A stretch of DNA of 64,000 nucleotides from Flectonema sp. DT1601. Lineage: Eukaryota; Euglenozoa; Diplonemea; Diplonemida; Diplonemidae. The DNA lies in NCBI GenBank assembly GCA_964019425.1, contig OZ025816.1:806001-870000 (forward strand), written 5' to 3'. The position numbers were made by a program, and so were the translations under genes. The notes beneath the pieces are model-generated. The model worked only from the letters and a program-made list of their open reading frames with translations, had not been told where the DNA came from and searched no databases. Below, piece after piece: positions 42,937-52,733 of this stretch (the first letter of the stretch is position 1; the number at the start of each line of letters is the position of its first letter).

Positions 42937-44244
42937 ATGAATTTATTTATTGTTTTCGCTTTGATATGTGTTGGACAGATATCTTCGATGGGGACGCTGG
43001 AGGGAATTCATGAAACAGAAGTAATACCCCTTCAAGGAGGAGAGATATTTACCGTTTCTATTAAGCATGGTATGGTAGTTGCACAGATCATTAATCAAGA
43101 ATACCGAGCAGTCGGAGAGGAATCATCAGTTTTCGAGGATCGCGATGCGACAAGTGTCGCTCTCTACCCGAGTGCAACAAGGTTAATAACTGACGACTAC
43201 ATAGTCGTGTGGAGTGCCGTAGTTGCTCCTGCCATGGAAAAAGAGAAAATTTTTGGTCAATTACTGTCAAGTAACTTACAAAGATCTGGAAAATATTTTC
43301 AAATGGGCCAACCGAAAAATAATCACTACCAACTTAGACCACGTGTGATAGCTGTGATGGACGGGTTTATAATTTCTTGGGGTTTTAGAAATGAAACAAC
43401 TACTGGAGTTTCCTTTCAGAAATTTGACAATAACGCTAAGCCAGTAGGAAATGAAGTTTTAGTTCACTCAGTACTTCGTAAGGAGTTAGAGGAGTCCTTC
43501 ACAAGTGAAACTGGAATATTACCCTCACTGACTGGTAGCTTTGACCACAGTGAATTTGTTATCACATGGCAAATTGAACGCACCATTTCTGGAAGAGTCT
43601 ACTCTGCAAATGGAGCTGCTGTCACAGAAACTTTTATTATCACTGATGACTCTCAGTTATCGAGATCTGTATCTGTTTGTGCTATGCGTAATGAATACAT
43701 ACTATCATGGAGTAATGGCAATCCATTGATTCAAGGGTTTAACAGCAGAGGTGGGTTGACAGGTAAAGTAGTAAAGATTTCATCAAGGAATAGTACAGCT
43801 AATGGGATGGTAACTTGTATTCCTGATGTTGGTTTCGCACCGTCATTCGTATCAGATTTAGGATTAAACGATATTGATAATGGAATATACATTCGCTACT
43901 TTGATGAACATCATAAACCGCAAACCTCTGACTTCTTAGTAGCAAACACTCACTCTCACAGCGACCATTCTTCAATCCTCAATTCGAAGGGTGAGGTAGT
44001 AATAGTCTGGAGTGCTAGTATCAGGGAAGCATCTTTTCCTGCTGCTCACTTTACAGCTGTCACAGCCACATCTTCTAATCCAATAGTGAAGCTTGAATAC
44101 GTGATGAATTTTTTTATTCCGAACTGGACCTTTGCCTTTATTGCTTGTATTGCATTGATGATGACCGTAAAGAAAGCAGGTTTTTTGAACCGCGAAGCTC
44201 ACAGTGCAGTTAACCATGAGGGAAATTCTGCGTGTGCTGTGTAG
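42937..44244 (+). CDS. secreted/membrane protein with propeller-like repeats
   Basis: A 435-residue protein. Residues 1-17 are a signal peptide (MNLFIVFALICVGQISS). The ectodomain holds about six degenerate repeats with a strand of the form [YF]-[IV]-[IV]-[ST]-W followed by Gly and an aromatic/Asp turn: DDYIVVWSA, GFIISWGF, EFVITWQI, EYILSWS, NGIYIRYFD, EVVIVWSA. These recall the 45-60 residue blades seen in bacterial and protist surface proteins with 'FVVTW..DG..G[IV]Y.QRFD' repeats; a beta-propeller is the simplest reading. Residues about 390-411 are hydrophobic (WTFAFIACIALMM) and form a single C-terminal anchor, leaving a 25-residue tail. Surface function inferred. It is the second signal-peptide protein in 11 kb. 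Confidence 0.8.
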   Translation: MNLFIVFALICVGQISSMGTLEGIHETEVIPLQGGEIFTVSIKHGMVVAQIINQEYRAVGEESSVFEDRDATSVALYPSATRLITDDYIVVWSAVVAPAMEKEKIFGQLLSSNLQRSGKYFQMGQPKNNHYQLRPRVIAVMDGFIISWGFRNETTTGVSFQKFDNNAKPVGNEVLVHSVLRKELEESFTSETGILPSLTGSFDHSEFVITWQIERTISGRVYSANGAAVTETFIITDDSQLSRSVSVCAMRNEYILSWSNGNPLIQGFNSRGGLTGKVVKISSRNSTANGMVTCIPDVGFAPSFVSDLGLNDIDNGIYIRYFDEHHKPQTSDFLVANTHSHSDHSSILNSKGEVVIVWSASIREASFPAAHFTAVTATSSNPIVKLEYVMNFFIPNWTFAFIACIALMMTVKKAGFLNREAHSAVNHEGNSACAV

Positions 44245-45316
44245 CATGTGACAGTCAAAACCAAGGCTGGAATCTCGGCTCTTTTCTTTTTCTGCGGTTT
44301 TTTGAAACTTTGTGTGTGGAGCTGCAAACTTTGTGTTGCTGGAATTTTAAAATTTTTTTTTTTTGCCCCATTCTGACCTCTGTATAACGAGAGTAGTGTT
44401 ACTGCAAGAAAATAAAGTTACCCTTTAGTACCATAATAGCAGCCGTTTTATTAAAGGATCTGTTTTACAGTTGGGCCCTGCAACCATTAGAAAGTCATAT
44501 TTTATTTCTGTTTGACTGAAGTTAGCGTTCATGTTTACCACTCACGCTCCTCCCTGATTGTTACTTTTCTAGCATGTTGGCTATTCTGAAAGCGAAGTCC
44601 CCATTTTCTAGCAAAGCTTGTCTGTTTAACTTTATTGTGCTTTCAAAACTATAAACTCTGCTCCCTTTCGTATCTTATTAAATCTTCCTGAAGACCTGTA
44701 TCATATTTTACTGGTTTAAATTAATCAGTCAAAGAATTTCCCTTTTTTTTTTGTGGCCAATTAAGTACTCAGTGAAAACACTTTTATTATGATGACAATG
44801 GGTCACAAGCGCAGATGGAAACTAAATAGTGGTGTTTTAGTCAGATATTTTTGATCTTTTCACCCCCCAGATTCTATAAATATTATTGTAATTCGTATAA
44901 TTCAAATAAAGTAAATCTAACTGTCTTATGTCATTTTGTTTTCTTTATTGAAAGAAAGTACATTCCTGTTACATAAACTACAGGTAGAAAATACTGAGGT
45001 AACCCTTAACCATGAAGGTCAATTCTGTGAGAACTCTAACATGTTCGCGTATAGAACATAGAGGGACACGGATGATTGTTTTCTTTTTGAATACATTCCC
45101 CACTCTGGACTTTGCCAATTAAATGTCTTAACCCAAAACCCGTCGATGCCGTCACCGCAACATTATTTGTTGGATTATGCAACCCCCTCAGATTTTCTAA
45201 CTGAATTCTGGATAACGCTACCATAATTTATTTAAGGTGAGTGCTCCGCTAGTAGTGTGCTACGAACTAGCAATTTTTGCTAACATATTTTTTTCAAAGA
45301 ATTGTTGATTTTAAGC

Positions 45317-45646
45317 AAGTAATTTGTAGGTGAAACCTACACTCTGCCGTATTACATTATACCCTGGTTTTGGTTTCCCAGGGCTCACGATTAATTCAAA
45401 ATTGAATAACTCGATTCCGTACTGCACTGAATGACAACACGGAAAAAGAGATGTGTATGCAGCTAAGTTAGAAACATTTATTATAATGTAAAGTATTTAC
45501 GTCAATCGCAGAGTGTATACCTACACTAACATTACCTTTAGTCAACTGTATCTCAGAACTAATGTTAAATTATCGTTATGTTGTTTATGATACAAAACAT
45601 TTGTATTTTACGTACAAACTCGAACAGTTAACCCCCCAGATTCTAT
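45317..45646 (+). repeat. family C dispersed repeat, longest copy
   Basis: Starts AAGTAATTTGTAGGTGAAACC, with the inverted repeat GTAGGT-GAA-ACCTAC at its left end. It passes through GGGCTCACGATTAA, TAACTCGATTCC, ACACGGAAAAAGAGATGTG, GTTAGAAACATTT and TAGTCAACTGTATCTCAGAAC, and ends AACAGTTAACCCCCCAG. The left two thirds recur at 46123-46317; the right third at 9231-9331 and 46914-47003. No coding frame. Confidence 0.8.
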
Positions 45647-46122
45647 GATTTAGCACTCGCACCGCTGGACTATTGCGTTGGGGAAGTAATTGTTATGTGT
45701 TTTTTTCTGTCTCGTATGTCTTGTCGTTCTTTCTTGTTGCATCTCCGCATTTGGGTTTAAGAAAGTACTACGATGATTCGGGAGAGAGAAAAACGTCTCT
45801 ATTAGTACCTGTATCGCTAATAAAAAAAGTCGGGTTCGTTATTTTTAAACATTCATATTACCGTCATTCTTCCTTTTGGTTTTATTTTTAACGCATTGGT
45901 GTACCTTACAATATTAATGCTTAGGATTAGGGGTGAAGCAAGTCCTCCTGTTCCAGTTTTCTTTATTTTATTTCGTGGTATGGTTGCAGTCGATTCGTGT
46001 AGTCGCAGAATGGAAACGAAAAAAATATACACGTGATAGTTCATCTATTACTCTACCAACCCCCTCCCCGTATTTAATCATAGTATCAAGTTACAAAATA
46101 AAAGAATTATTTATTTATTAAT

Positions 46123-46317
46123 AAGTAATTAATAGGTGAAACCTACACTCCGCCAGATTATTGGTTTCTCAGGGCTCACGACTATTTAAGTGATTAAATA
46201 ACTCGATTCCATACTGCAATGAAGTAACACGGAAAAAGAGATGTGTGTATGCATCTAAGTTAGAAACATTTGTTCAGAGTGTTTACCTATACTGACATCA
46301 GCTTTAGTCACTGTATT
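46123..46317 (+). repeat. family C repeat, left part of an interrupted copy
   Basis: Starts AAGTAATTAATAGGTGAAAC and follows the 45317 copy (GGGCTCACGACTA, TAACTCGATTCC, ACACGGAAAAAGAGATGTG, GTTAGAAACATTTG) up to TAGTCACTGTATT. The expected continuation (ATGTTAAACTATCG) is found only at 46931, after about 600 bases of unrelated DNA containing 18S sequence. Confidence 0.75.
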
Positions 46318-46403
46318 ATAACTATACTTTATTTTAGATAACTCTGGTACAATACCGATATTTATTTCTTCATAAATATATTTTATCCCATCAATCTGTA
46401 CCC

Positions 46404-46497
46404 AGGTGAAGCGTGAACGGCAACCCCGTATCTCAGCTAGAGGAAGCAAAAGTCGTAACAAGGTTGCTGTAGGTGAACCTGCAGTAGGATCATTACC
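46404..46497 (+). pseudogene. 18S rRNA 3'-end fragment (displaced)
   Basis: From about GGTGAAGCGTGAACGG through TAGAGGAAGCAAAAGTCG, TAACAAGGTTGCTGTAGG and TGAACCTGCAGTAGGATCAT: the universally conserved last segment of small-subunit rRNA (end of helix 44, helix 45 and the anti-Shine-Dalgarno region equivalent). Helix 45 forms CTGTAGG-TGAA-CCTGCAG, as in Discoba, where most eukaryotes have CCG/CGG. The rest of the 18S is absent upstream, so this is a fragment, not a working gene. The next 200 bases are GC-richer and may be ITS1. Confidence 0.88.
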
Positions 46498-46690
46498 AAA
46501 GTCGAATTCTGTTAGTCAGCTGGCCTTGGTTGGCTGGCTAAGAGGCGTTCAGTCAGTGGTAGCATCACGGCACTGTCCGATCGGACAACCGTAGATACCT
46601 GGGACTAGAAACGGGAGTTACTCTCGAACTACAATTTACGCCTCCGAGGACGTGGTCCCTAAATTATCGTGTTCGACATCTTCTGGTCAA
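46498..46690 (+). other. possible ITS1 sequence attached to the 18S fragment
   Basis: GC-richer than its surroundings and directly continuous with the 18S 3' end (GTCGAATTCTG, TTGGTTGGCTGGC, CATCACGGCACTGTCCGATC). Returns to AT-rich DNA after about 46690. There is no 5.8S sequence after it. ITS assignment rests on position only. Confidence 0.5.
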
Positions 46691-46913
46691 TGAGACAAAA
46701 AATATATATTTCCCTTTTTATATTTTCTTTCCCGGTCAAGTTGTTACTGTTCTCCCACATTATTGGCTACTGATCCTACTTTGGTTATGCACAAGTAATG
46801 AATTAGCTTGAAGCTACATCTTCTATCATATTTTTCAATTTAACCTTATTACTGTATTCCACATGAATAAATAAAAATACCCCTTGCACCCCCACCGTTA
46901 AGCATCACCATAA

Positions 46914-47003
46914 TCACTGTATTCCTTAACAGATGTTAAACTATCGCTATGTTAACGCGATACAAAACAATTGTATTTTACAAATTCAAACATTCAAACC
47001 CCC
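46914..47003 (+). repeat. family C repeat, right part of the interrupted copy
   Basis: TCACTGTATTCCTTAACAG, ATGTTAAACTATCGCTATG, GATACAAAACAATTGTATTT, ending AAACCCCCACC. It aligns with 45545-45638. Its first ten bases, TCACTGTATT, repeat the last ten of the left part at 46308-46317. Confidence 0.7.
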
Positions 47004-47636
47004 ACCTTGATTTATTTATCCAAGTCCCCCACGTCTATACTATCACCTCTGGTTGTTGTAAATGTAAAAGAAATTGTAGCTCGATTCCATTTTCTCCGTA
47101 GTTTCCTATAAATCGTGCTTCGACTCAAAGCAAACAATTTATGTCATGTGCTAAACAGCTTAGTTCGTGACTTTTCAAATAATCTTTCGCTATATTTGGT
47201 TTATTCCGTTGCGGGAAAAAAAGAAAAAAAAAAGGTGAGAATAATTTAATGAGATGGATTTTTCTTCTCAGTAATGGCTTACGTTAGAAATGTGACTTTA
47301 AATATCTTTCAAGCGATGAAAGTAACTTTCTCTGGTTGCAGGTTTCGTTGGGTGTGAGGGTCAATTTATTTTGGTTTAGTTTGTTCCTAACAATGAGATT
47401 GAGTAAGTTTGGCCTAAGCTGCCGTGCTTAATTTGAAATCAATTAGCCATTGTTAGTCTACGTTGTTTGTTCGGCGAAAAAAAAAAAAAAAAAAAAAAAA
47501 TACATCTTCCATGGAAAAATAGTCTCGTGACGGAATTGTCTGAAGTGAGCGTTCCTTTTATATTTCCCCCCCGGAAATTGAGAGTCGTGGCTGTACAGGT
47601 ATAAGCGCACTTTCCCCTTTCCCCTTATTTTTGGTC

Positions 47637-47868
47637 GTAGTATAGTTGGTTAGAGGTTGTCAGTGGCAATCGCGGCGATAGGGTAGAGCGTTTAGGTCGC
47701 CAATTTAGAGCGAGCCAATTTGAATGGTCTCCAGGCAGAGGGGTGAGCTTGTCCTTCCTAGGCTGCTATCACCGAGCGGACCGCTGAAGACTCGAGTAGT
47801 CTAGGAAAGCCTTACGTCGGGTTCGTCCACTGTTAACCTTTGGTTTCATTTTATTTTTTTCACATTTA
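47637..47868 (+). ncRNA. possible Pol III-type structured RNA
   Basis: A GC-richer island. Its left end GTAGTATAGTTGGTTAGAGG resembles the A-box half of a tRNA gene. About 175 bases on, GGGTTCGTCCAC (47819-47830) resembles a B box, and a run of T follows at 47853-47867. Between them TTCCTAG (47755-47761) pairs with CTAGGAA (47801-47807) around a small AGCG-GAC-CGCT hairpin (47775-47785). It does not fold as a tRNA and I do not recognise it as 7SL, 5S, U6 or RNase P RNA. It may be a tRNA-headed short retroposon or a novel RNA. Confidence 0.25.
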
Positions 47869-48038
47869 TTTTAATTTACAGCTGTTTTTCACTGTTACGG
47901 TAGCGTAGGCAAGAGGTGCTCAACTACGTTCACGTGGCCTCCACCAAAGAAACCAGGCAATGTTCAACGCCTTCTGTTTCATGGTGACAGTACTTTTATT
48001 TTTTTATGCAAAGACCTGCAGTATTCTTCCCAGATAAA

Positions 48039-48225
48039 TCTCTAACACTGTCTGCTCGCGTGGACGGTGGGTTTAGGTAGTCATTTGTTCCAGGTTATTC
48101 TACGTCTCTTATCGTCTGTGAGAGTCTCACGGTTGCTGGTAGCGATATAACTGTTACTCTGTGAGCTTTTCCTGGCTTTTGGCTTCCTAGGCTTCGTAAA
48201 TAAATAAATAAATAAATAAATAAAT
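48039..48225 (+). repeat. family B repeat with (TAAA)n tail, young copy 1
   Basis: TCTCTAACACTGTCTGCTCG to GGCTTCGTAAATAAATAAATA and on in seven TAAA units. Nearly identical to 52560-52733 over 175 bases. A fixed body, a variable simple 3' tail and abrupt ends are the hallmarks of a retroposed SINE-like unit. No internal Pol III promoter is obvious. Confidence 0.8.
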
Positions 48226-48445
48226 CTTTTCGTATCGTATCAAAGTTCCCCCCAATTTTTTTATTCTTGTTCTCTTCTTGTATTTGTTAAATATAAGGAA
48301 GGCTGGAAGCTGAAAAATTTTTCCGTTGAATTATTAGGCCTTTGAACAACTACGGATTGGTTCTTCGAATATACGGTATAGTTTTGATTTTACTGATTAA
48401 TATTAATAATACTGAGGATGTGTTTTTTTTTTCTCTTTTTGTTTT

Positions 48446-48506
48446 GAGAACCGAAACCATTTTTTGTTCGATATCTTACAATTTTTTTTATTTGATTATT
48501 TATTTA
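48446..48506 (+). repeat. family D repeat, diverged partial copy
   Basis: GAACCGAAACCATTTTTTG, TTCGATATCTTACAATTTTT and TTTGATTATTTATTTA align with the family D copies at 30532, 48941 and 49813. The left part is missing. Confidence 0.5.
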
Positions 48507-48580
48507 TCTACATATGCTAAACTGTTTTTCTGAAATGTAAAAAAGGATTTTGCGGTTATTGTTAAAGTTGAAGAGATAAA

Positions 48581-48690
48581 CAGCCAATACTATGAAACTA
48601 CAATCTTCGCGATTGGGTCCTTACTGATGCGGGCTACCCAGGCCCCTCGTAGTCATCAGTTTGTATTTTGCTAACTAAACTAACTAAACA
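48581..48690 (+). repeat. family A repeat, 5'-truncated young copy
   Basis: CAGCCAATACTATGAAACTA to GCTAACTAAACTAACTAAAC, about one mismatch in 105 bases from the right end of the 50796 copy. Homology to its left stops at once. Truncation only at the left end is the pattern left by target-primed reverse transcription. Confidence 0.85.
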
Positions 48691-48940
48691 ACTTGGTTTC
48701 TCAAAAGAAAATTTATCCTGGCGAGCTCCGATGGACAAGTTGGTTATTATCGATACCCACGATAAGATCTACTATTGAAAACTAGTTTAAAAGAAATTTG
48801 AAATAAAGTCCCTGGTTCTTGCTTTTGAAGCCCAAAAGAAGGGACAAGTAGTATAAAACTCATGTCATGAAAACTAAAGTGTTATATGGAACAGCAGATC
48901 ATCTCATGTCAATTTGAACAATGGAAACATACAACTCTCA

Positions 48941-49020
48941 GAAGAAAGATTTTTTAATTTTATCCCGAAACCAACTATTATTTGTTTGTTGTCCTACAAC
49001 TCATTGATTTTTTTTATATT
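48941..49020 (+). repeat. family D repeat
   Basis: GAAGAAAGATTTTTTAATTT, CCCGAAACCAACTATTATTTG, TTGTCCTACAACTCATTGATT. Aligns with 30532-30611 and 49813-49900; sits 250 bases to the right of the truncated family A copy. Confidence 0.6.
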
Positions 49021-49210
49021 TATTTTTTTTTTGAGTGACTTTATGAACAATACTAATAAGTTTTTATTATTATTATTGTTACTTTTTGTTTTCTCTCTTT
49101 TTCTTTTCAGAGGGATCTTTCCTTCTTTTTTTTTTCCTTTCGATAAGTAGTTAGCATTCCTACTTAAAAAAAATAAAATAAATACTAGATAAGATTGGCT
49201 GTTGTACTAA

Positions 49211-49594
49211 ATGACTTGGAGAGCTTTCCGTTTCTTGCTGCCCTCCAGAGACATAGGCTATTGTAGCACCTCGATAAATTCTCAAACCTCTCGAATCTTT
49301 CCTGTGGAGACAGATAGAAGTGACAAGCCATCGTGCCTAATTGATTCATACAGTGATATACGGTTGAACAAAACTGCTATCATGGTATACGTACAGCTTA
49401 CTAAGCTTCTTATTAAGATCCACTACGCCAACTATGAACGGATGGAAACGACGTTCGACCCCAAGGTGCGAGGTATTCAAAGTTACACGTACTCTTCAAA
49501 CATGATTCTAGAAACCAACTGTAAATGGAATATGATTTGTCAAAGGAAGAAAGCCAACCCCGCCCTCATGGTTTCACTTTATTTATTTATTTAA
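49211..49594 (+). CDS. doubtful 127-codon ORF in the repeat island
   Basis: An open frame of 127 codons with mixed codon use and no homopolymer translation (for example DRSDKPSCLIDSYSDIRLNK). An acceptor-like TTTTCTTTTCAG ends at 49110, but with a long T-rich stretch before the ATG. No family is recognised. Its place among repeats suggests a decayed gene or chance ORF. Confidence 0.2.
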   Translation: MTWRAFRFLLPSRDIGYCSTSINSQTSRIFPVETDRSDKPSCLIDSYSDIRLNKTAIMVYVQLTKLLIKIHYANYERMETTFDPKVRGIQSYTYSSNMILETNCKWNMICQRKKANPALMVSLYLFI

Positions 49595-49812
49595 TCATAA
49601 TCATCGATTTATTTAATATGTCAAAATCTATTATTTTAAAAATTTCTTTCTCTCCTGCTAGTGATACGGTAAAGGTGGAGGCATTGTTGTTATAGCCTCT
49701 CTTCATCTAGTGTGCTGTGTTGACATTAATAAAATTATCCTCTCTGGGGTAGCAGTGTTGAGATTCCCTGAAGAGCTACCCCTAGTCTGTTGATCTTGCT
49801 AACTGACTAACT

Positions 49813-49900
49813 CAGAAGAAAGACTTTTTTAAGTTTAGTCCGAAACCCAACCGTTATTTGTTTGATGTCCTTTCGATTTATTGATTGAGTTGATTATTTA
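49813..49900 (+). repeat. family D repeat
   Basis: CTCAGAAGAAAGAC, CCGAAACCCAACCGTTATTTG, TTTGATGTCC, TTTATTGATTGAGTTGATTA. Preceded by GATCTTGCTAACTGACTAA, which resembles the right end of family A, as at the 48941 copy. Families A and D may therefore be pieces of one longer element. Confidence 0.6.
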
Positions 49901-50795
49901 TTTTATTTTTGTGATAAAACCTCCTCTGCTATTATAGCCTAATACTTTCTACGACATTATTATTTAGTGTGGTAGTCCATAATAGAATACATTGGCATGT
50001 GTGTAATGCATTGTCAAAATGTCAGTCAAATTCACCTCCCAGAAGTTTCTTAAGTTCTTCTGCGGTGTTGACATCGAACGGAGTAGAGATTCATTTTATT
50101 TTGCTTAATTTCGTTGTTTCAATTTTATTTTATTTTATTAGTTTCTTTCTTTCCTTATGTCAACGTAGTCCTGTAGTACACCTAACAAAGTGGAAGCATT
50201 GTTGTTGCAGATCTTATTGGGGTACGTATTCCACACAGGTCAGTGTGTTTTTTTTAACTTGTCCTTTTATATCTCGATTTAATAAGCCCGAATGATTACG
50301 TAATAATCTTTTGAAACTCAAATACTTATATTAACTGTCACGGCTATACATTGTAGTTTGTCAATCGATTCTAAAGTGAGTCATGCCTATCAGATGTTAG
50401 GGAATGAACCGATGTTCTGTAAAAATAAAATCCAGAAAACCTGGTACGAACAGCGAAGGACGTCCTATGTGCATTCTTTGTCGACAATGGGTGGTGGAGC
50501 TCAGCGTTTTCTGTCAGAGTTTACTTGCGAAGAGGAAATGCAAATTTCCTGTCTCAGACACACTAATTGTTTAGTTCTCTTTTATCTACTAAATTAAAGA
50601 AATTGAAAGTTTATGGAAAAGGTTAATGACCTGTTGTAGGACCTGAAGACGAACTGCTTCCTGAACTCGAAAATAAACAATAATGTAACATATGGCAATA
50701 TTATGCGAATTTAATTTTTAAAAGATTTCGATCGAAAAAAAAAAAAATTAAAAAAAAAAAAAAAATAACGTTCCAGATTCGATAATACACTAACA

Positions 50796-51273
50796 TTATG
50801 ACCTTAAACTGACTGTCATCTTACCTGATCCTTTTGGTTTTCATTTCTTGCTGAGTGATATGGCTATGTGCTGCCCAAATCTTTTGTGGTACATTTCTAA
50901 AGCTTTTCGGTAATCCCACAGTACAATTATAATGCTTTGGACAACTGGGGGTGAACGTTCCTCAGTACTGTTCCGGGGTTTTCTATTTTCTTTCGTGGAG
51001 TGTGGGCATATGGCACATGTGGTCGTATCATAAAGAAAGATGTATATGAAGGAAAGAAGATTTTTTTCACCTTCCACCCACTCCCAGATCATTTCTCTTT
51101 TATTTTCTTTAGTTGTTTACAACCTGTTAGCCTCTGGGCAAGGTGGAGGCTGGAAGTCGATCACTTCCAGCCAATACTATGAAACTACAATCTTCGCGAT
51201 TGGGTCCTTACTGATGCGGGCTACCCAGACCCCTCGTAGTCATCAGTTTGTATTTTGCTAACTAAACTAAACT
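50796..51273 (+). repeat. family A repeat, full young copy 1
   Basis: TTATGACCTTAAACTGACTG to GCTAACTAAACTAAAC, about 478 bases, nearly identical to the copy starting at 51806. No open frame of useful length spans it. The right end is a TAAAC/TAACT-like simple tract; no clear target-site duplication is visible. Confidence 0.88.
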
Positions 51274-51650
51274 ATTATTTTGGTTAAGTGAAGTGAACCC
51301 TACTTGTCTTCTATCACCTCATTCGTAGGTTTCAATTTCTGTTGTTTTATTGTTATTCTTTCGTCGGTGTTTTTAAATGGGCAGTTGAAAAATTAATGTC
51401 CTTGATTTCTATAAATTATACTGGTCTGGAGCAGCAAAGACCTCTGATAGGGATTTATGATATGTTGGATTTCTCTTACCTCCTCTTGTCTTACGCTGTG
51501 ACGCACCTCTCATATTTTAAGTGACTGGGTATTAGTTGTCTCGTCCTCATGTATTTTGGTACGTCCACGATTTTCGCCGAAATACGAGGGTGGGGGCTAA
51601 AAGTGGTAGAAGGCGGCAAGCCATCCTCGATCATTTCTTTTTTTGTTTTT

Positions 51651-51750
51651 AACCTGTTAGTCTCTGAGCAAGGTGACATTTCAACCGAAAGCTATAAACA
51701 CAATCTCTCAGACACGCCTTTATGAAATAATAGCTAATACTAACTAGCTG
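51651..51750 (+). repeat. family A repeat, old partial copy
   Basis: AACCTGTTAGTCTCTGAGCAAGG, CCGAAAGCTATAAACACAAT, CTAATACTAACTAGCTGG. It is closer to the old copies at 29442 and 56627 (shared AGCTATAAA-ACACAATCTCT) than to the young ones beside it, so at least two subfamilies exist. Confidence 0.6.
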
Positions 51751-51805
51751 GTTTTTTATGATCGTTATTTCTTTTGTCTTACTCTCAATTTACGGTCCGG
51801 CGCAG

Positions 51806-52287
51806 TTATGACCTTAAACTGACTGTCATCTTACCTGATCCTTTTGGTTTTCATTTCTTGCTGAGTGATATGGCTATGTGCTGCCCAAATCTTTTGTGGT
51901 ACATTTCTAAAGCTTTTCGGTAAGCCCACAGTACACTTATAATGCTTTGGACAACTGGGGGTGAACGATCCTCGGTAATGTTCCGGGGTTTTCTATTTTC
52001 TTTCGTGGAGTGTGGGCATATGGCATGTGGTTGTATTATAAAGAAAGATGTATATGAAAGAAAGAAGATTTTTATTTTTTTTCACCTTCCACCCACTCCC
52101 AGATCGTTTCTCTTTTATTTTCTTTAGTTGTTTACAACCTGTTAGCCTCTTGGCAAGGTGGAAGCTGGAAGTCGATCACTTCCAGCCGATACTATGAAAC
52201 TACTATCTTCGCGATTGGTCCTTACTGATGCGGGCTACCCAGACCCCTCGTAGTCATCAGTTTGTATTTTGCTAACTAAGCTAAACT
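51806..52287 (+). repeat. family A repeat, full young copy 2
   Basis: Starts TTATGACCTTAAACTGACTG and ends GCTAACTAAGCTAAACT. It differs from the 50796 copy by a handful of substitutions and short indels. The two lie 1,010 bases apart in the same orientation, with unrelated DNA and an old partial copy between. Confidence 0.88.
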
Positions 52288-52559
52288 CATTTTCTTTTTC
52301 TTCTTTTCGGGGGGGATTTATTAAGCTTCTCCCGTCAGAAGTTCTTCTGCTGTAGCGATCTGAACATCACTTGGAACGCGTTAGGTATCATTTTGTTATG
52401 AACAGGTTAAGCAAAAAGTTTCCCTCTCTTTTTTTTCTTTTGTTTCCGTTCCTTTTTTCACTCTTTTTTTTAAAAAGATTAAATCGGAATTATCAGCGTG
52501 CCTCCCTTAAAATGTGGCGTGTTCTCCCTCTCTTTGACGAAAATTGGCGTTATCAGCCG

Positions 52560-52733
52560 TCTCTAACACTGTCTGATCGCGTGGACGGTGGGTTTAGGTA
52601 GTCATTTGTTCCAGGTTATTCTACGTCTCTTATCGTCTGTGAGAGTCTCACGGTTGCTGGTAGCGATATAACTGTTACTCTGTGAACTTTTCCTGGCTTT
52701 TGGCTTCCTAGGCTTCGTAAATAAAAAAATAAT
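52560..52733 (+). repeat. family B repeat, young copy 2
   Basis: TCTCTAACACTGTCTGATCG to GGCTTCGTAAATAAAAAAATAA. Body nearly identical to 48039-48225, but the tail is short and different (TAAATAAAAAAATAA against seven TAAA units), as expected for independent insertions. It ends about 215 bases before the next gene. Confidence 0.8.

Noticed and set aside
46406-46594. 62-codon open frame over the rDNA fragment
   Set aside because: It lies on 18S/ITS sequence and is a chance frame in RNA-coding DNA.
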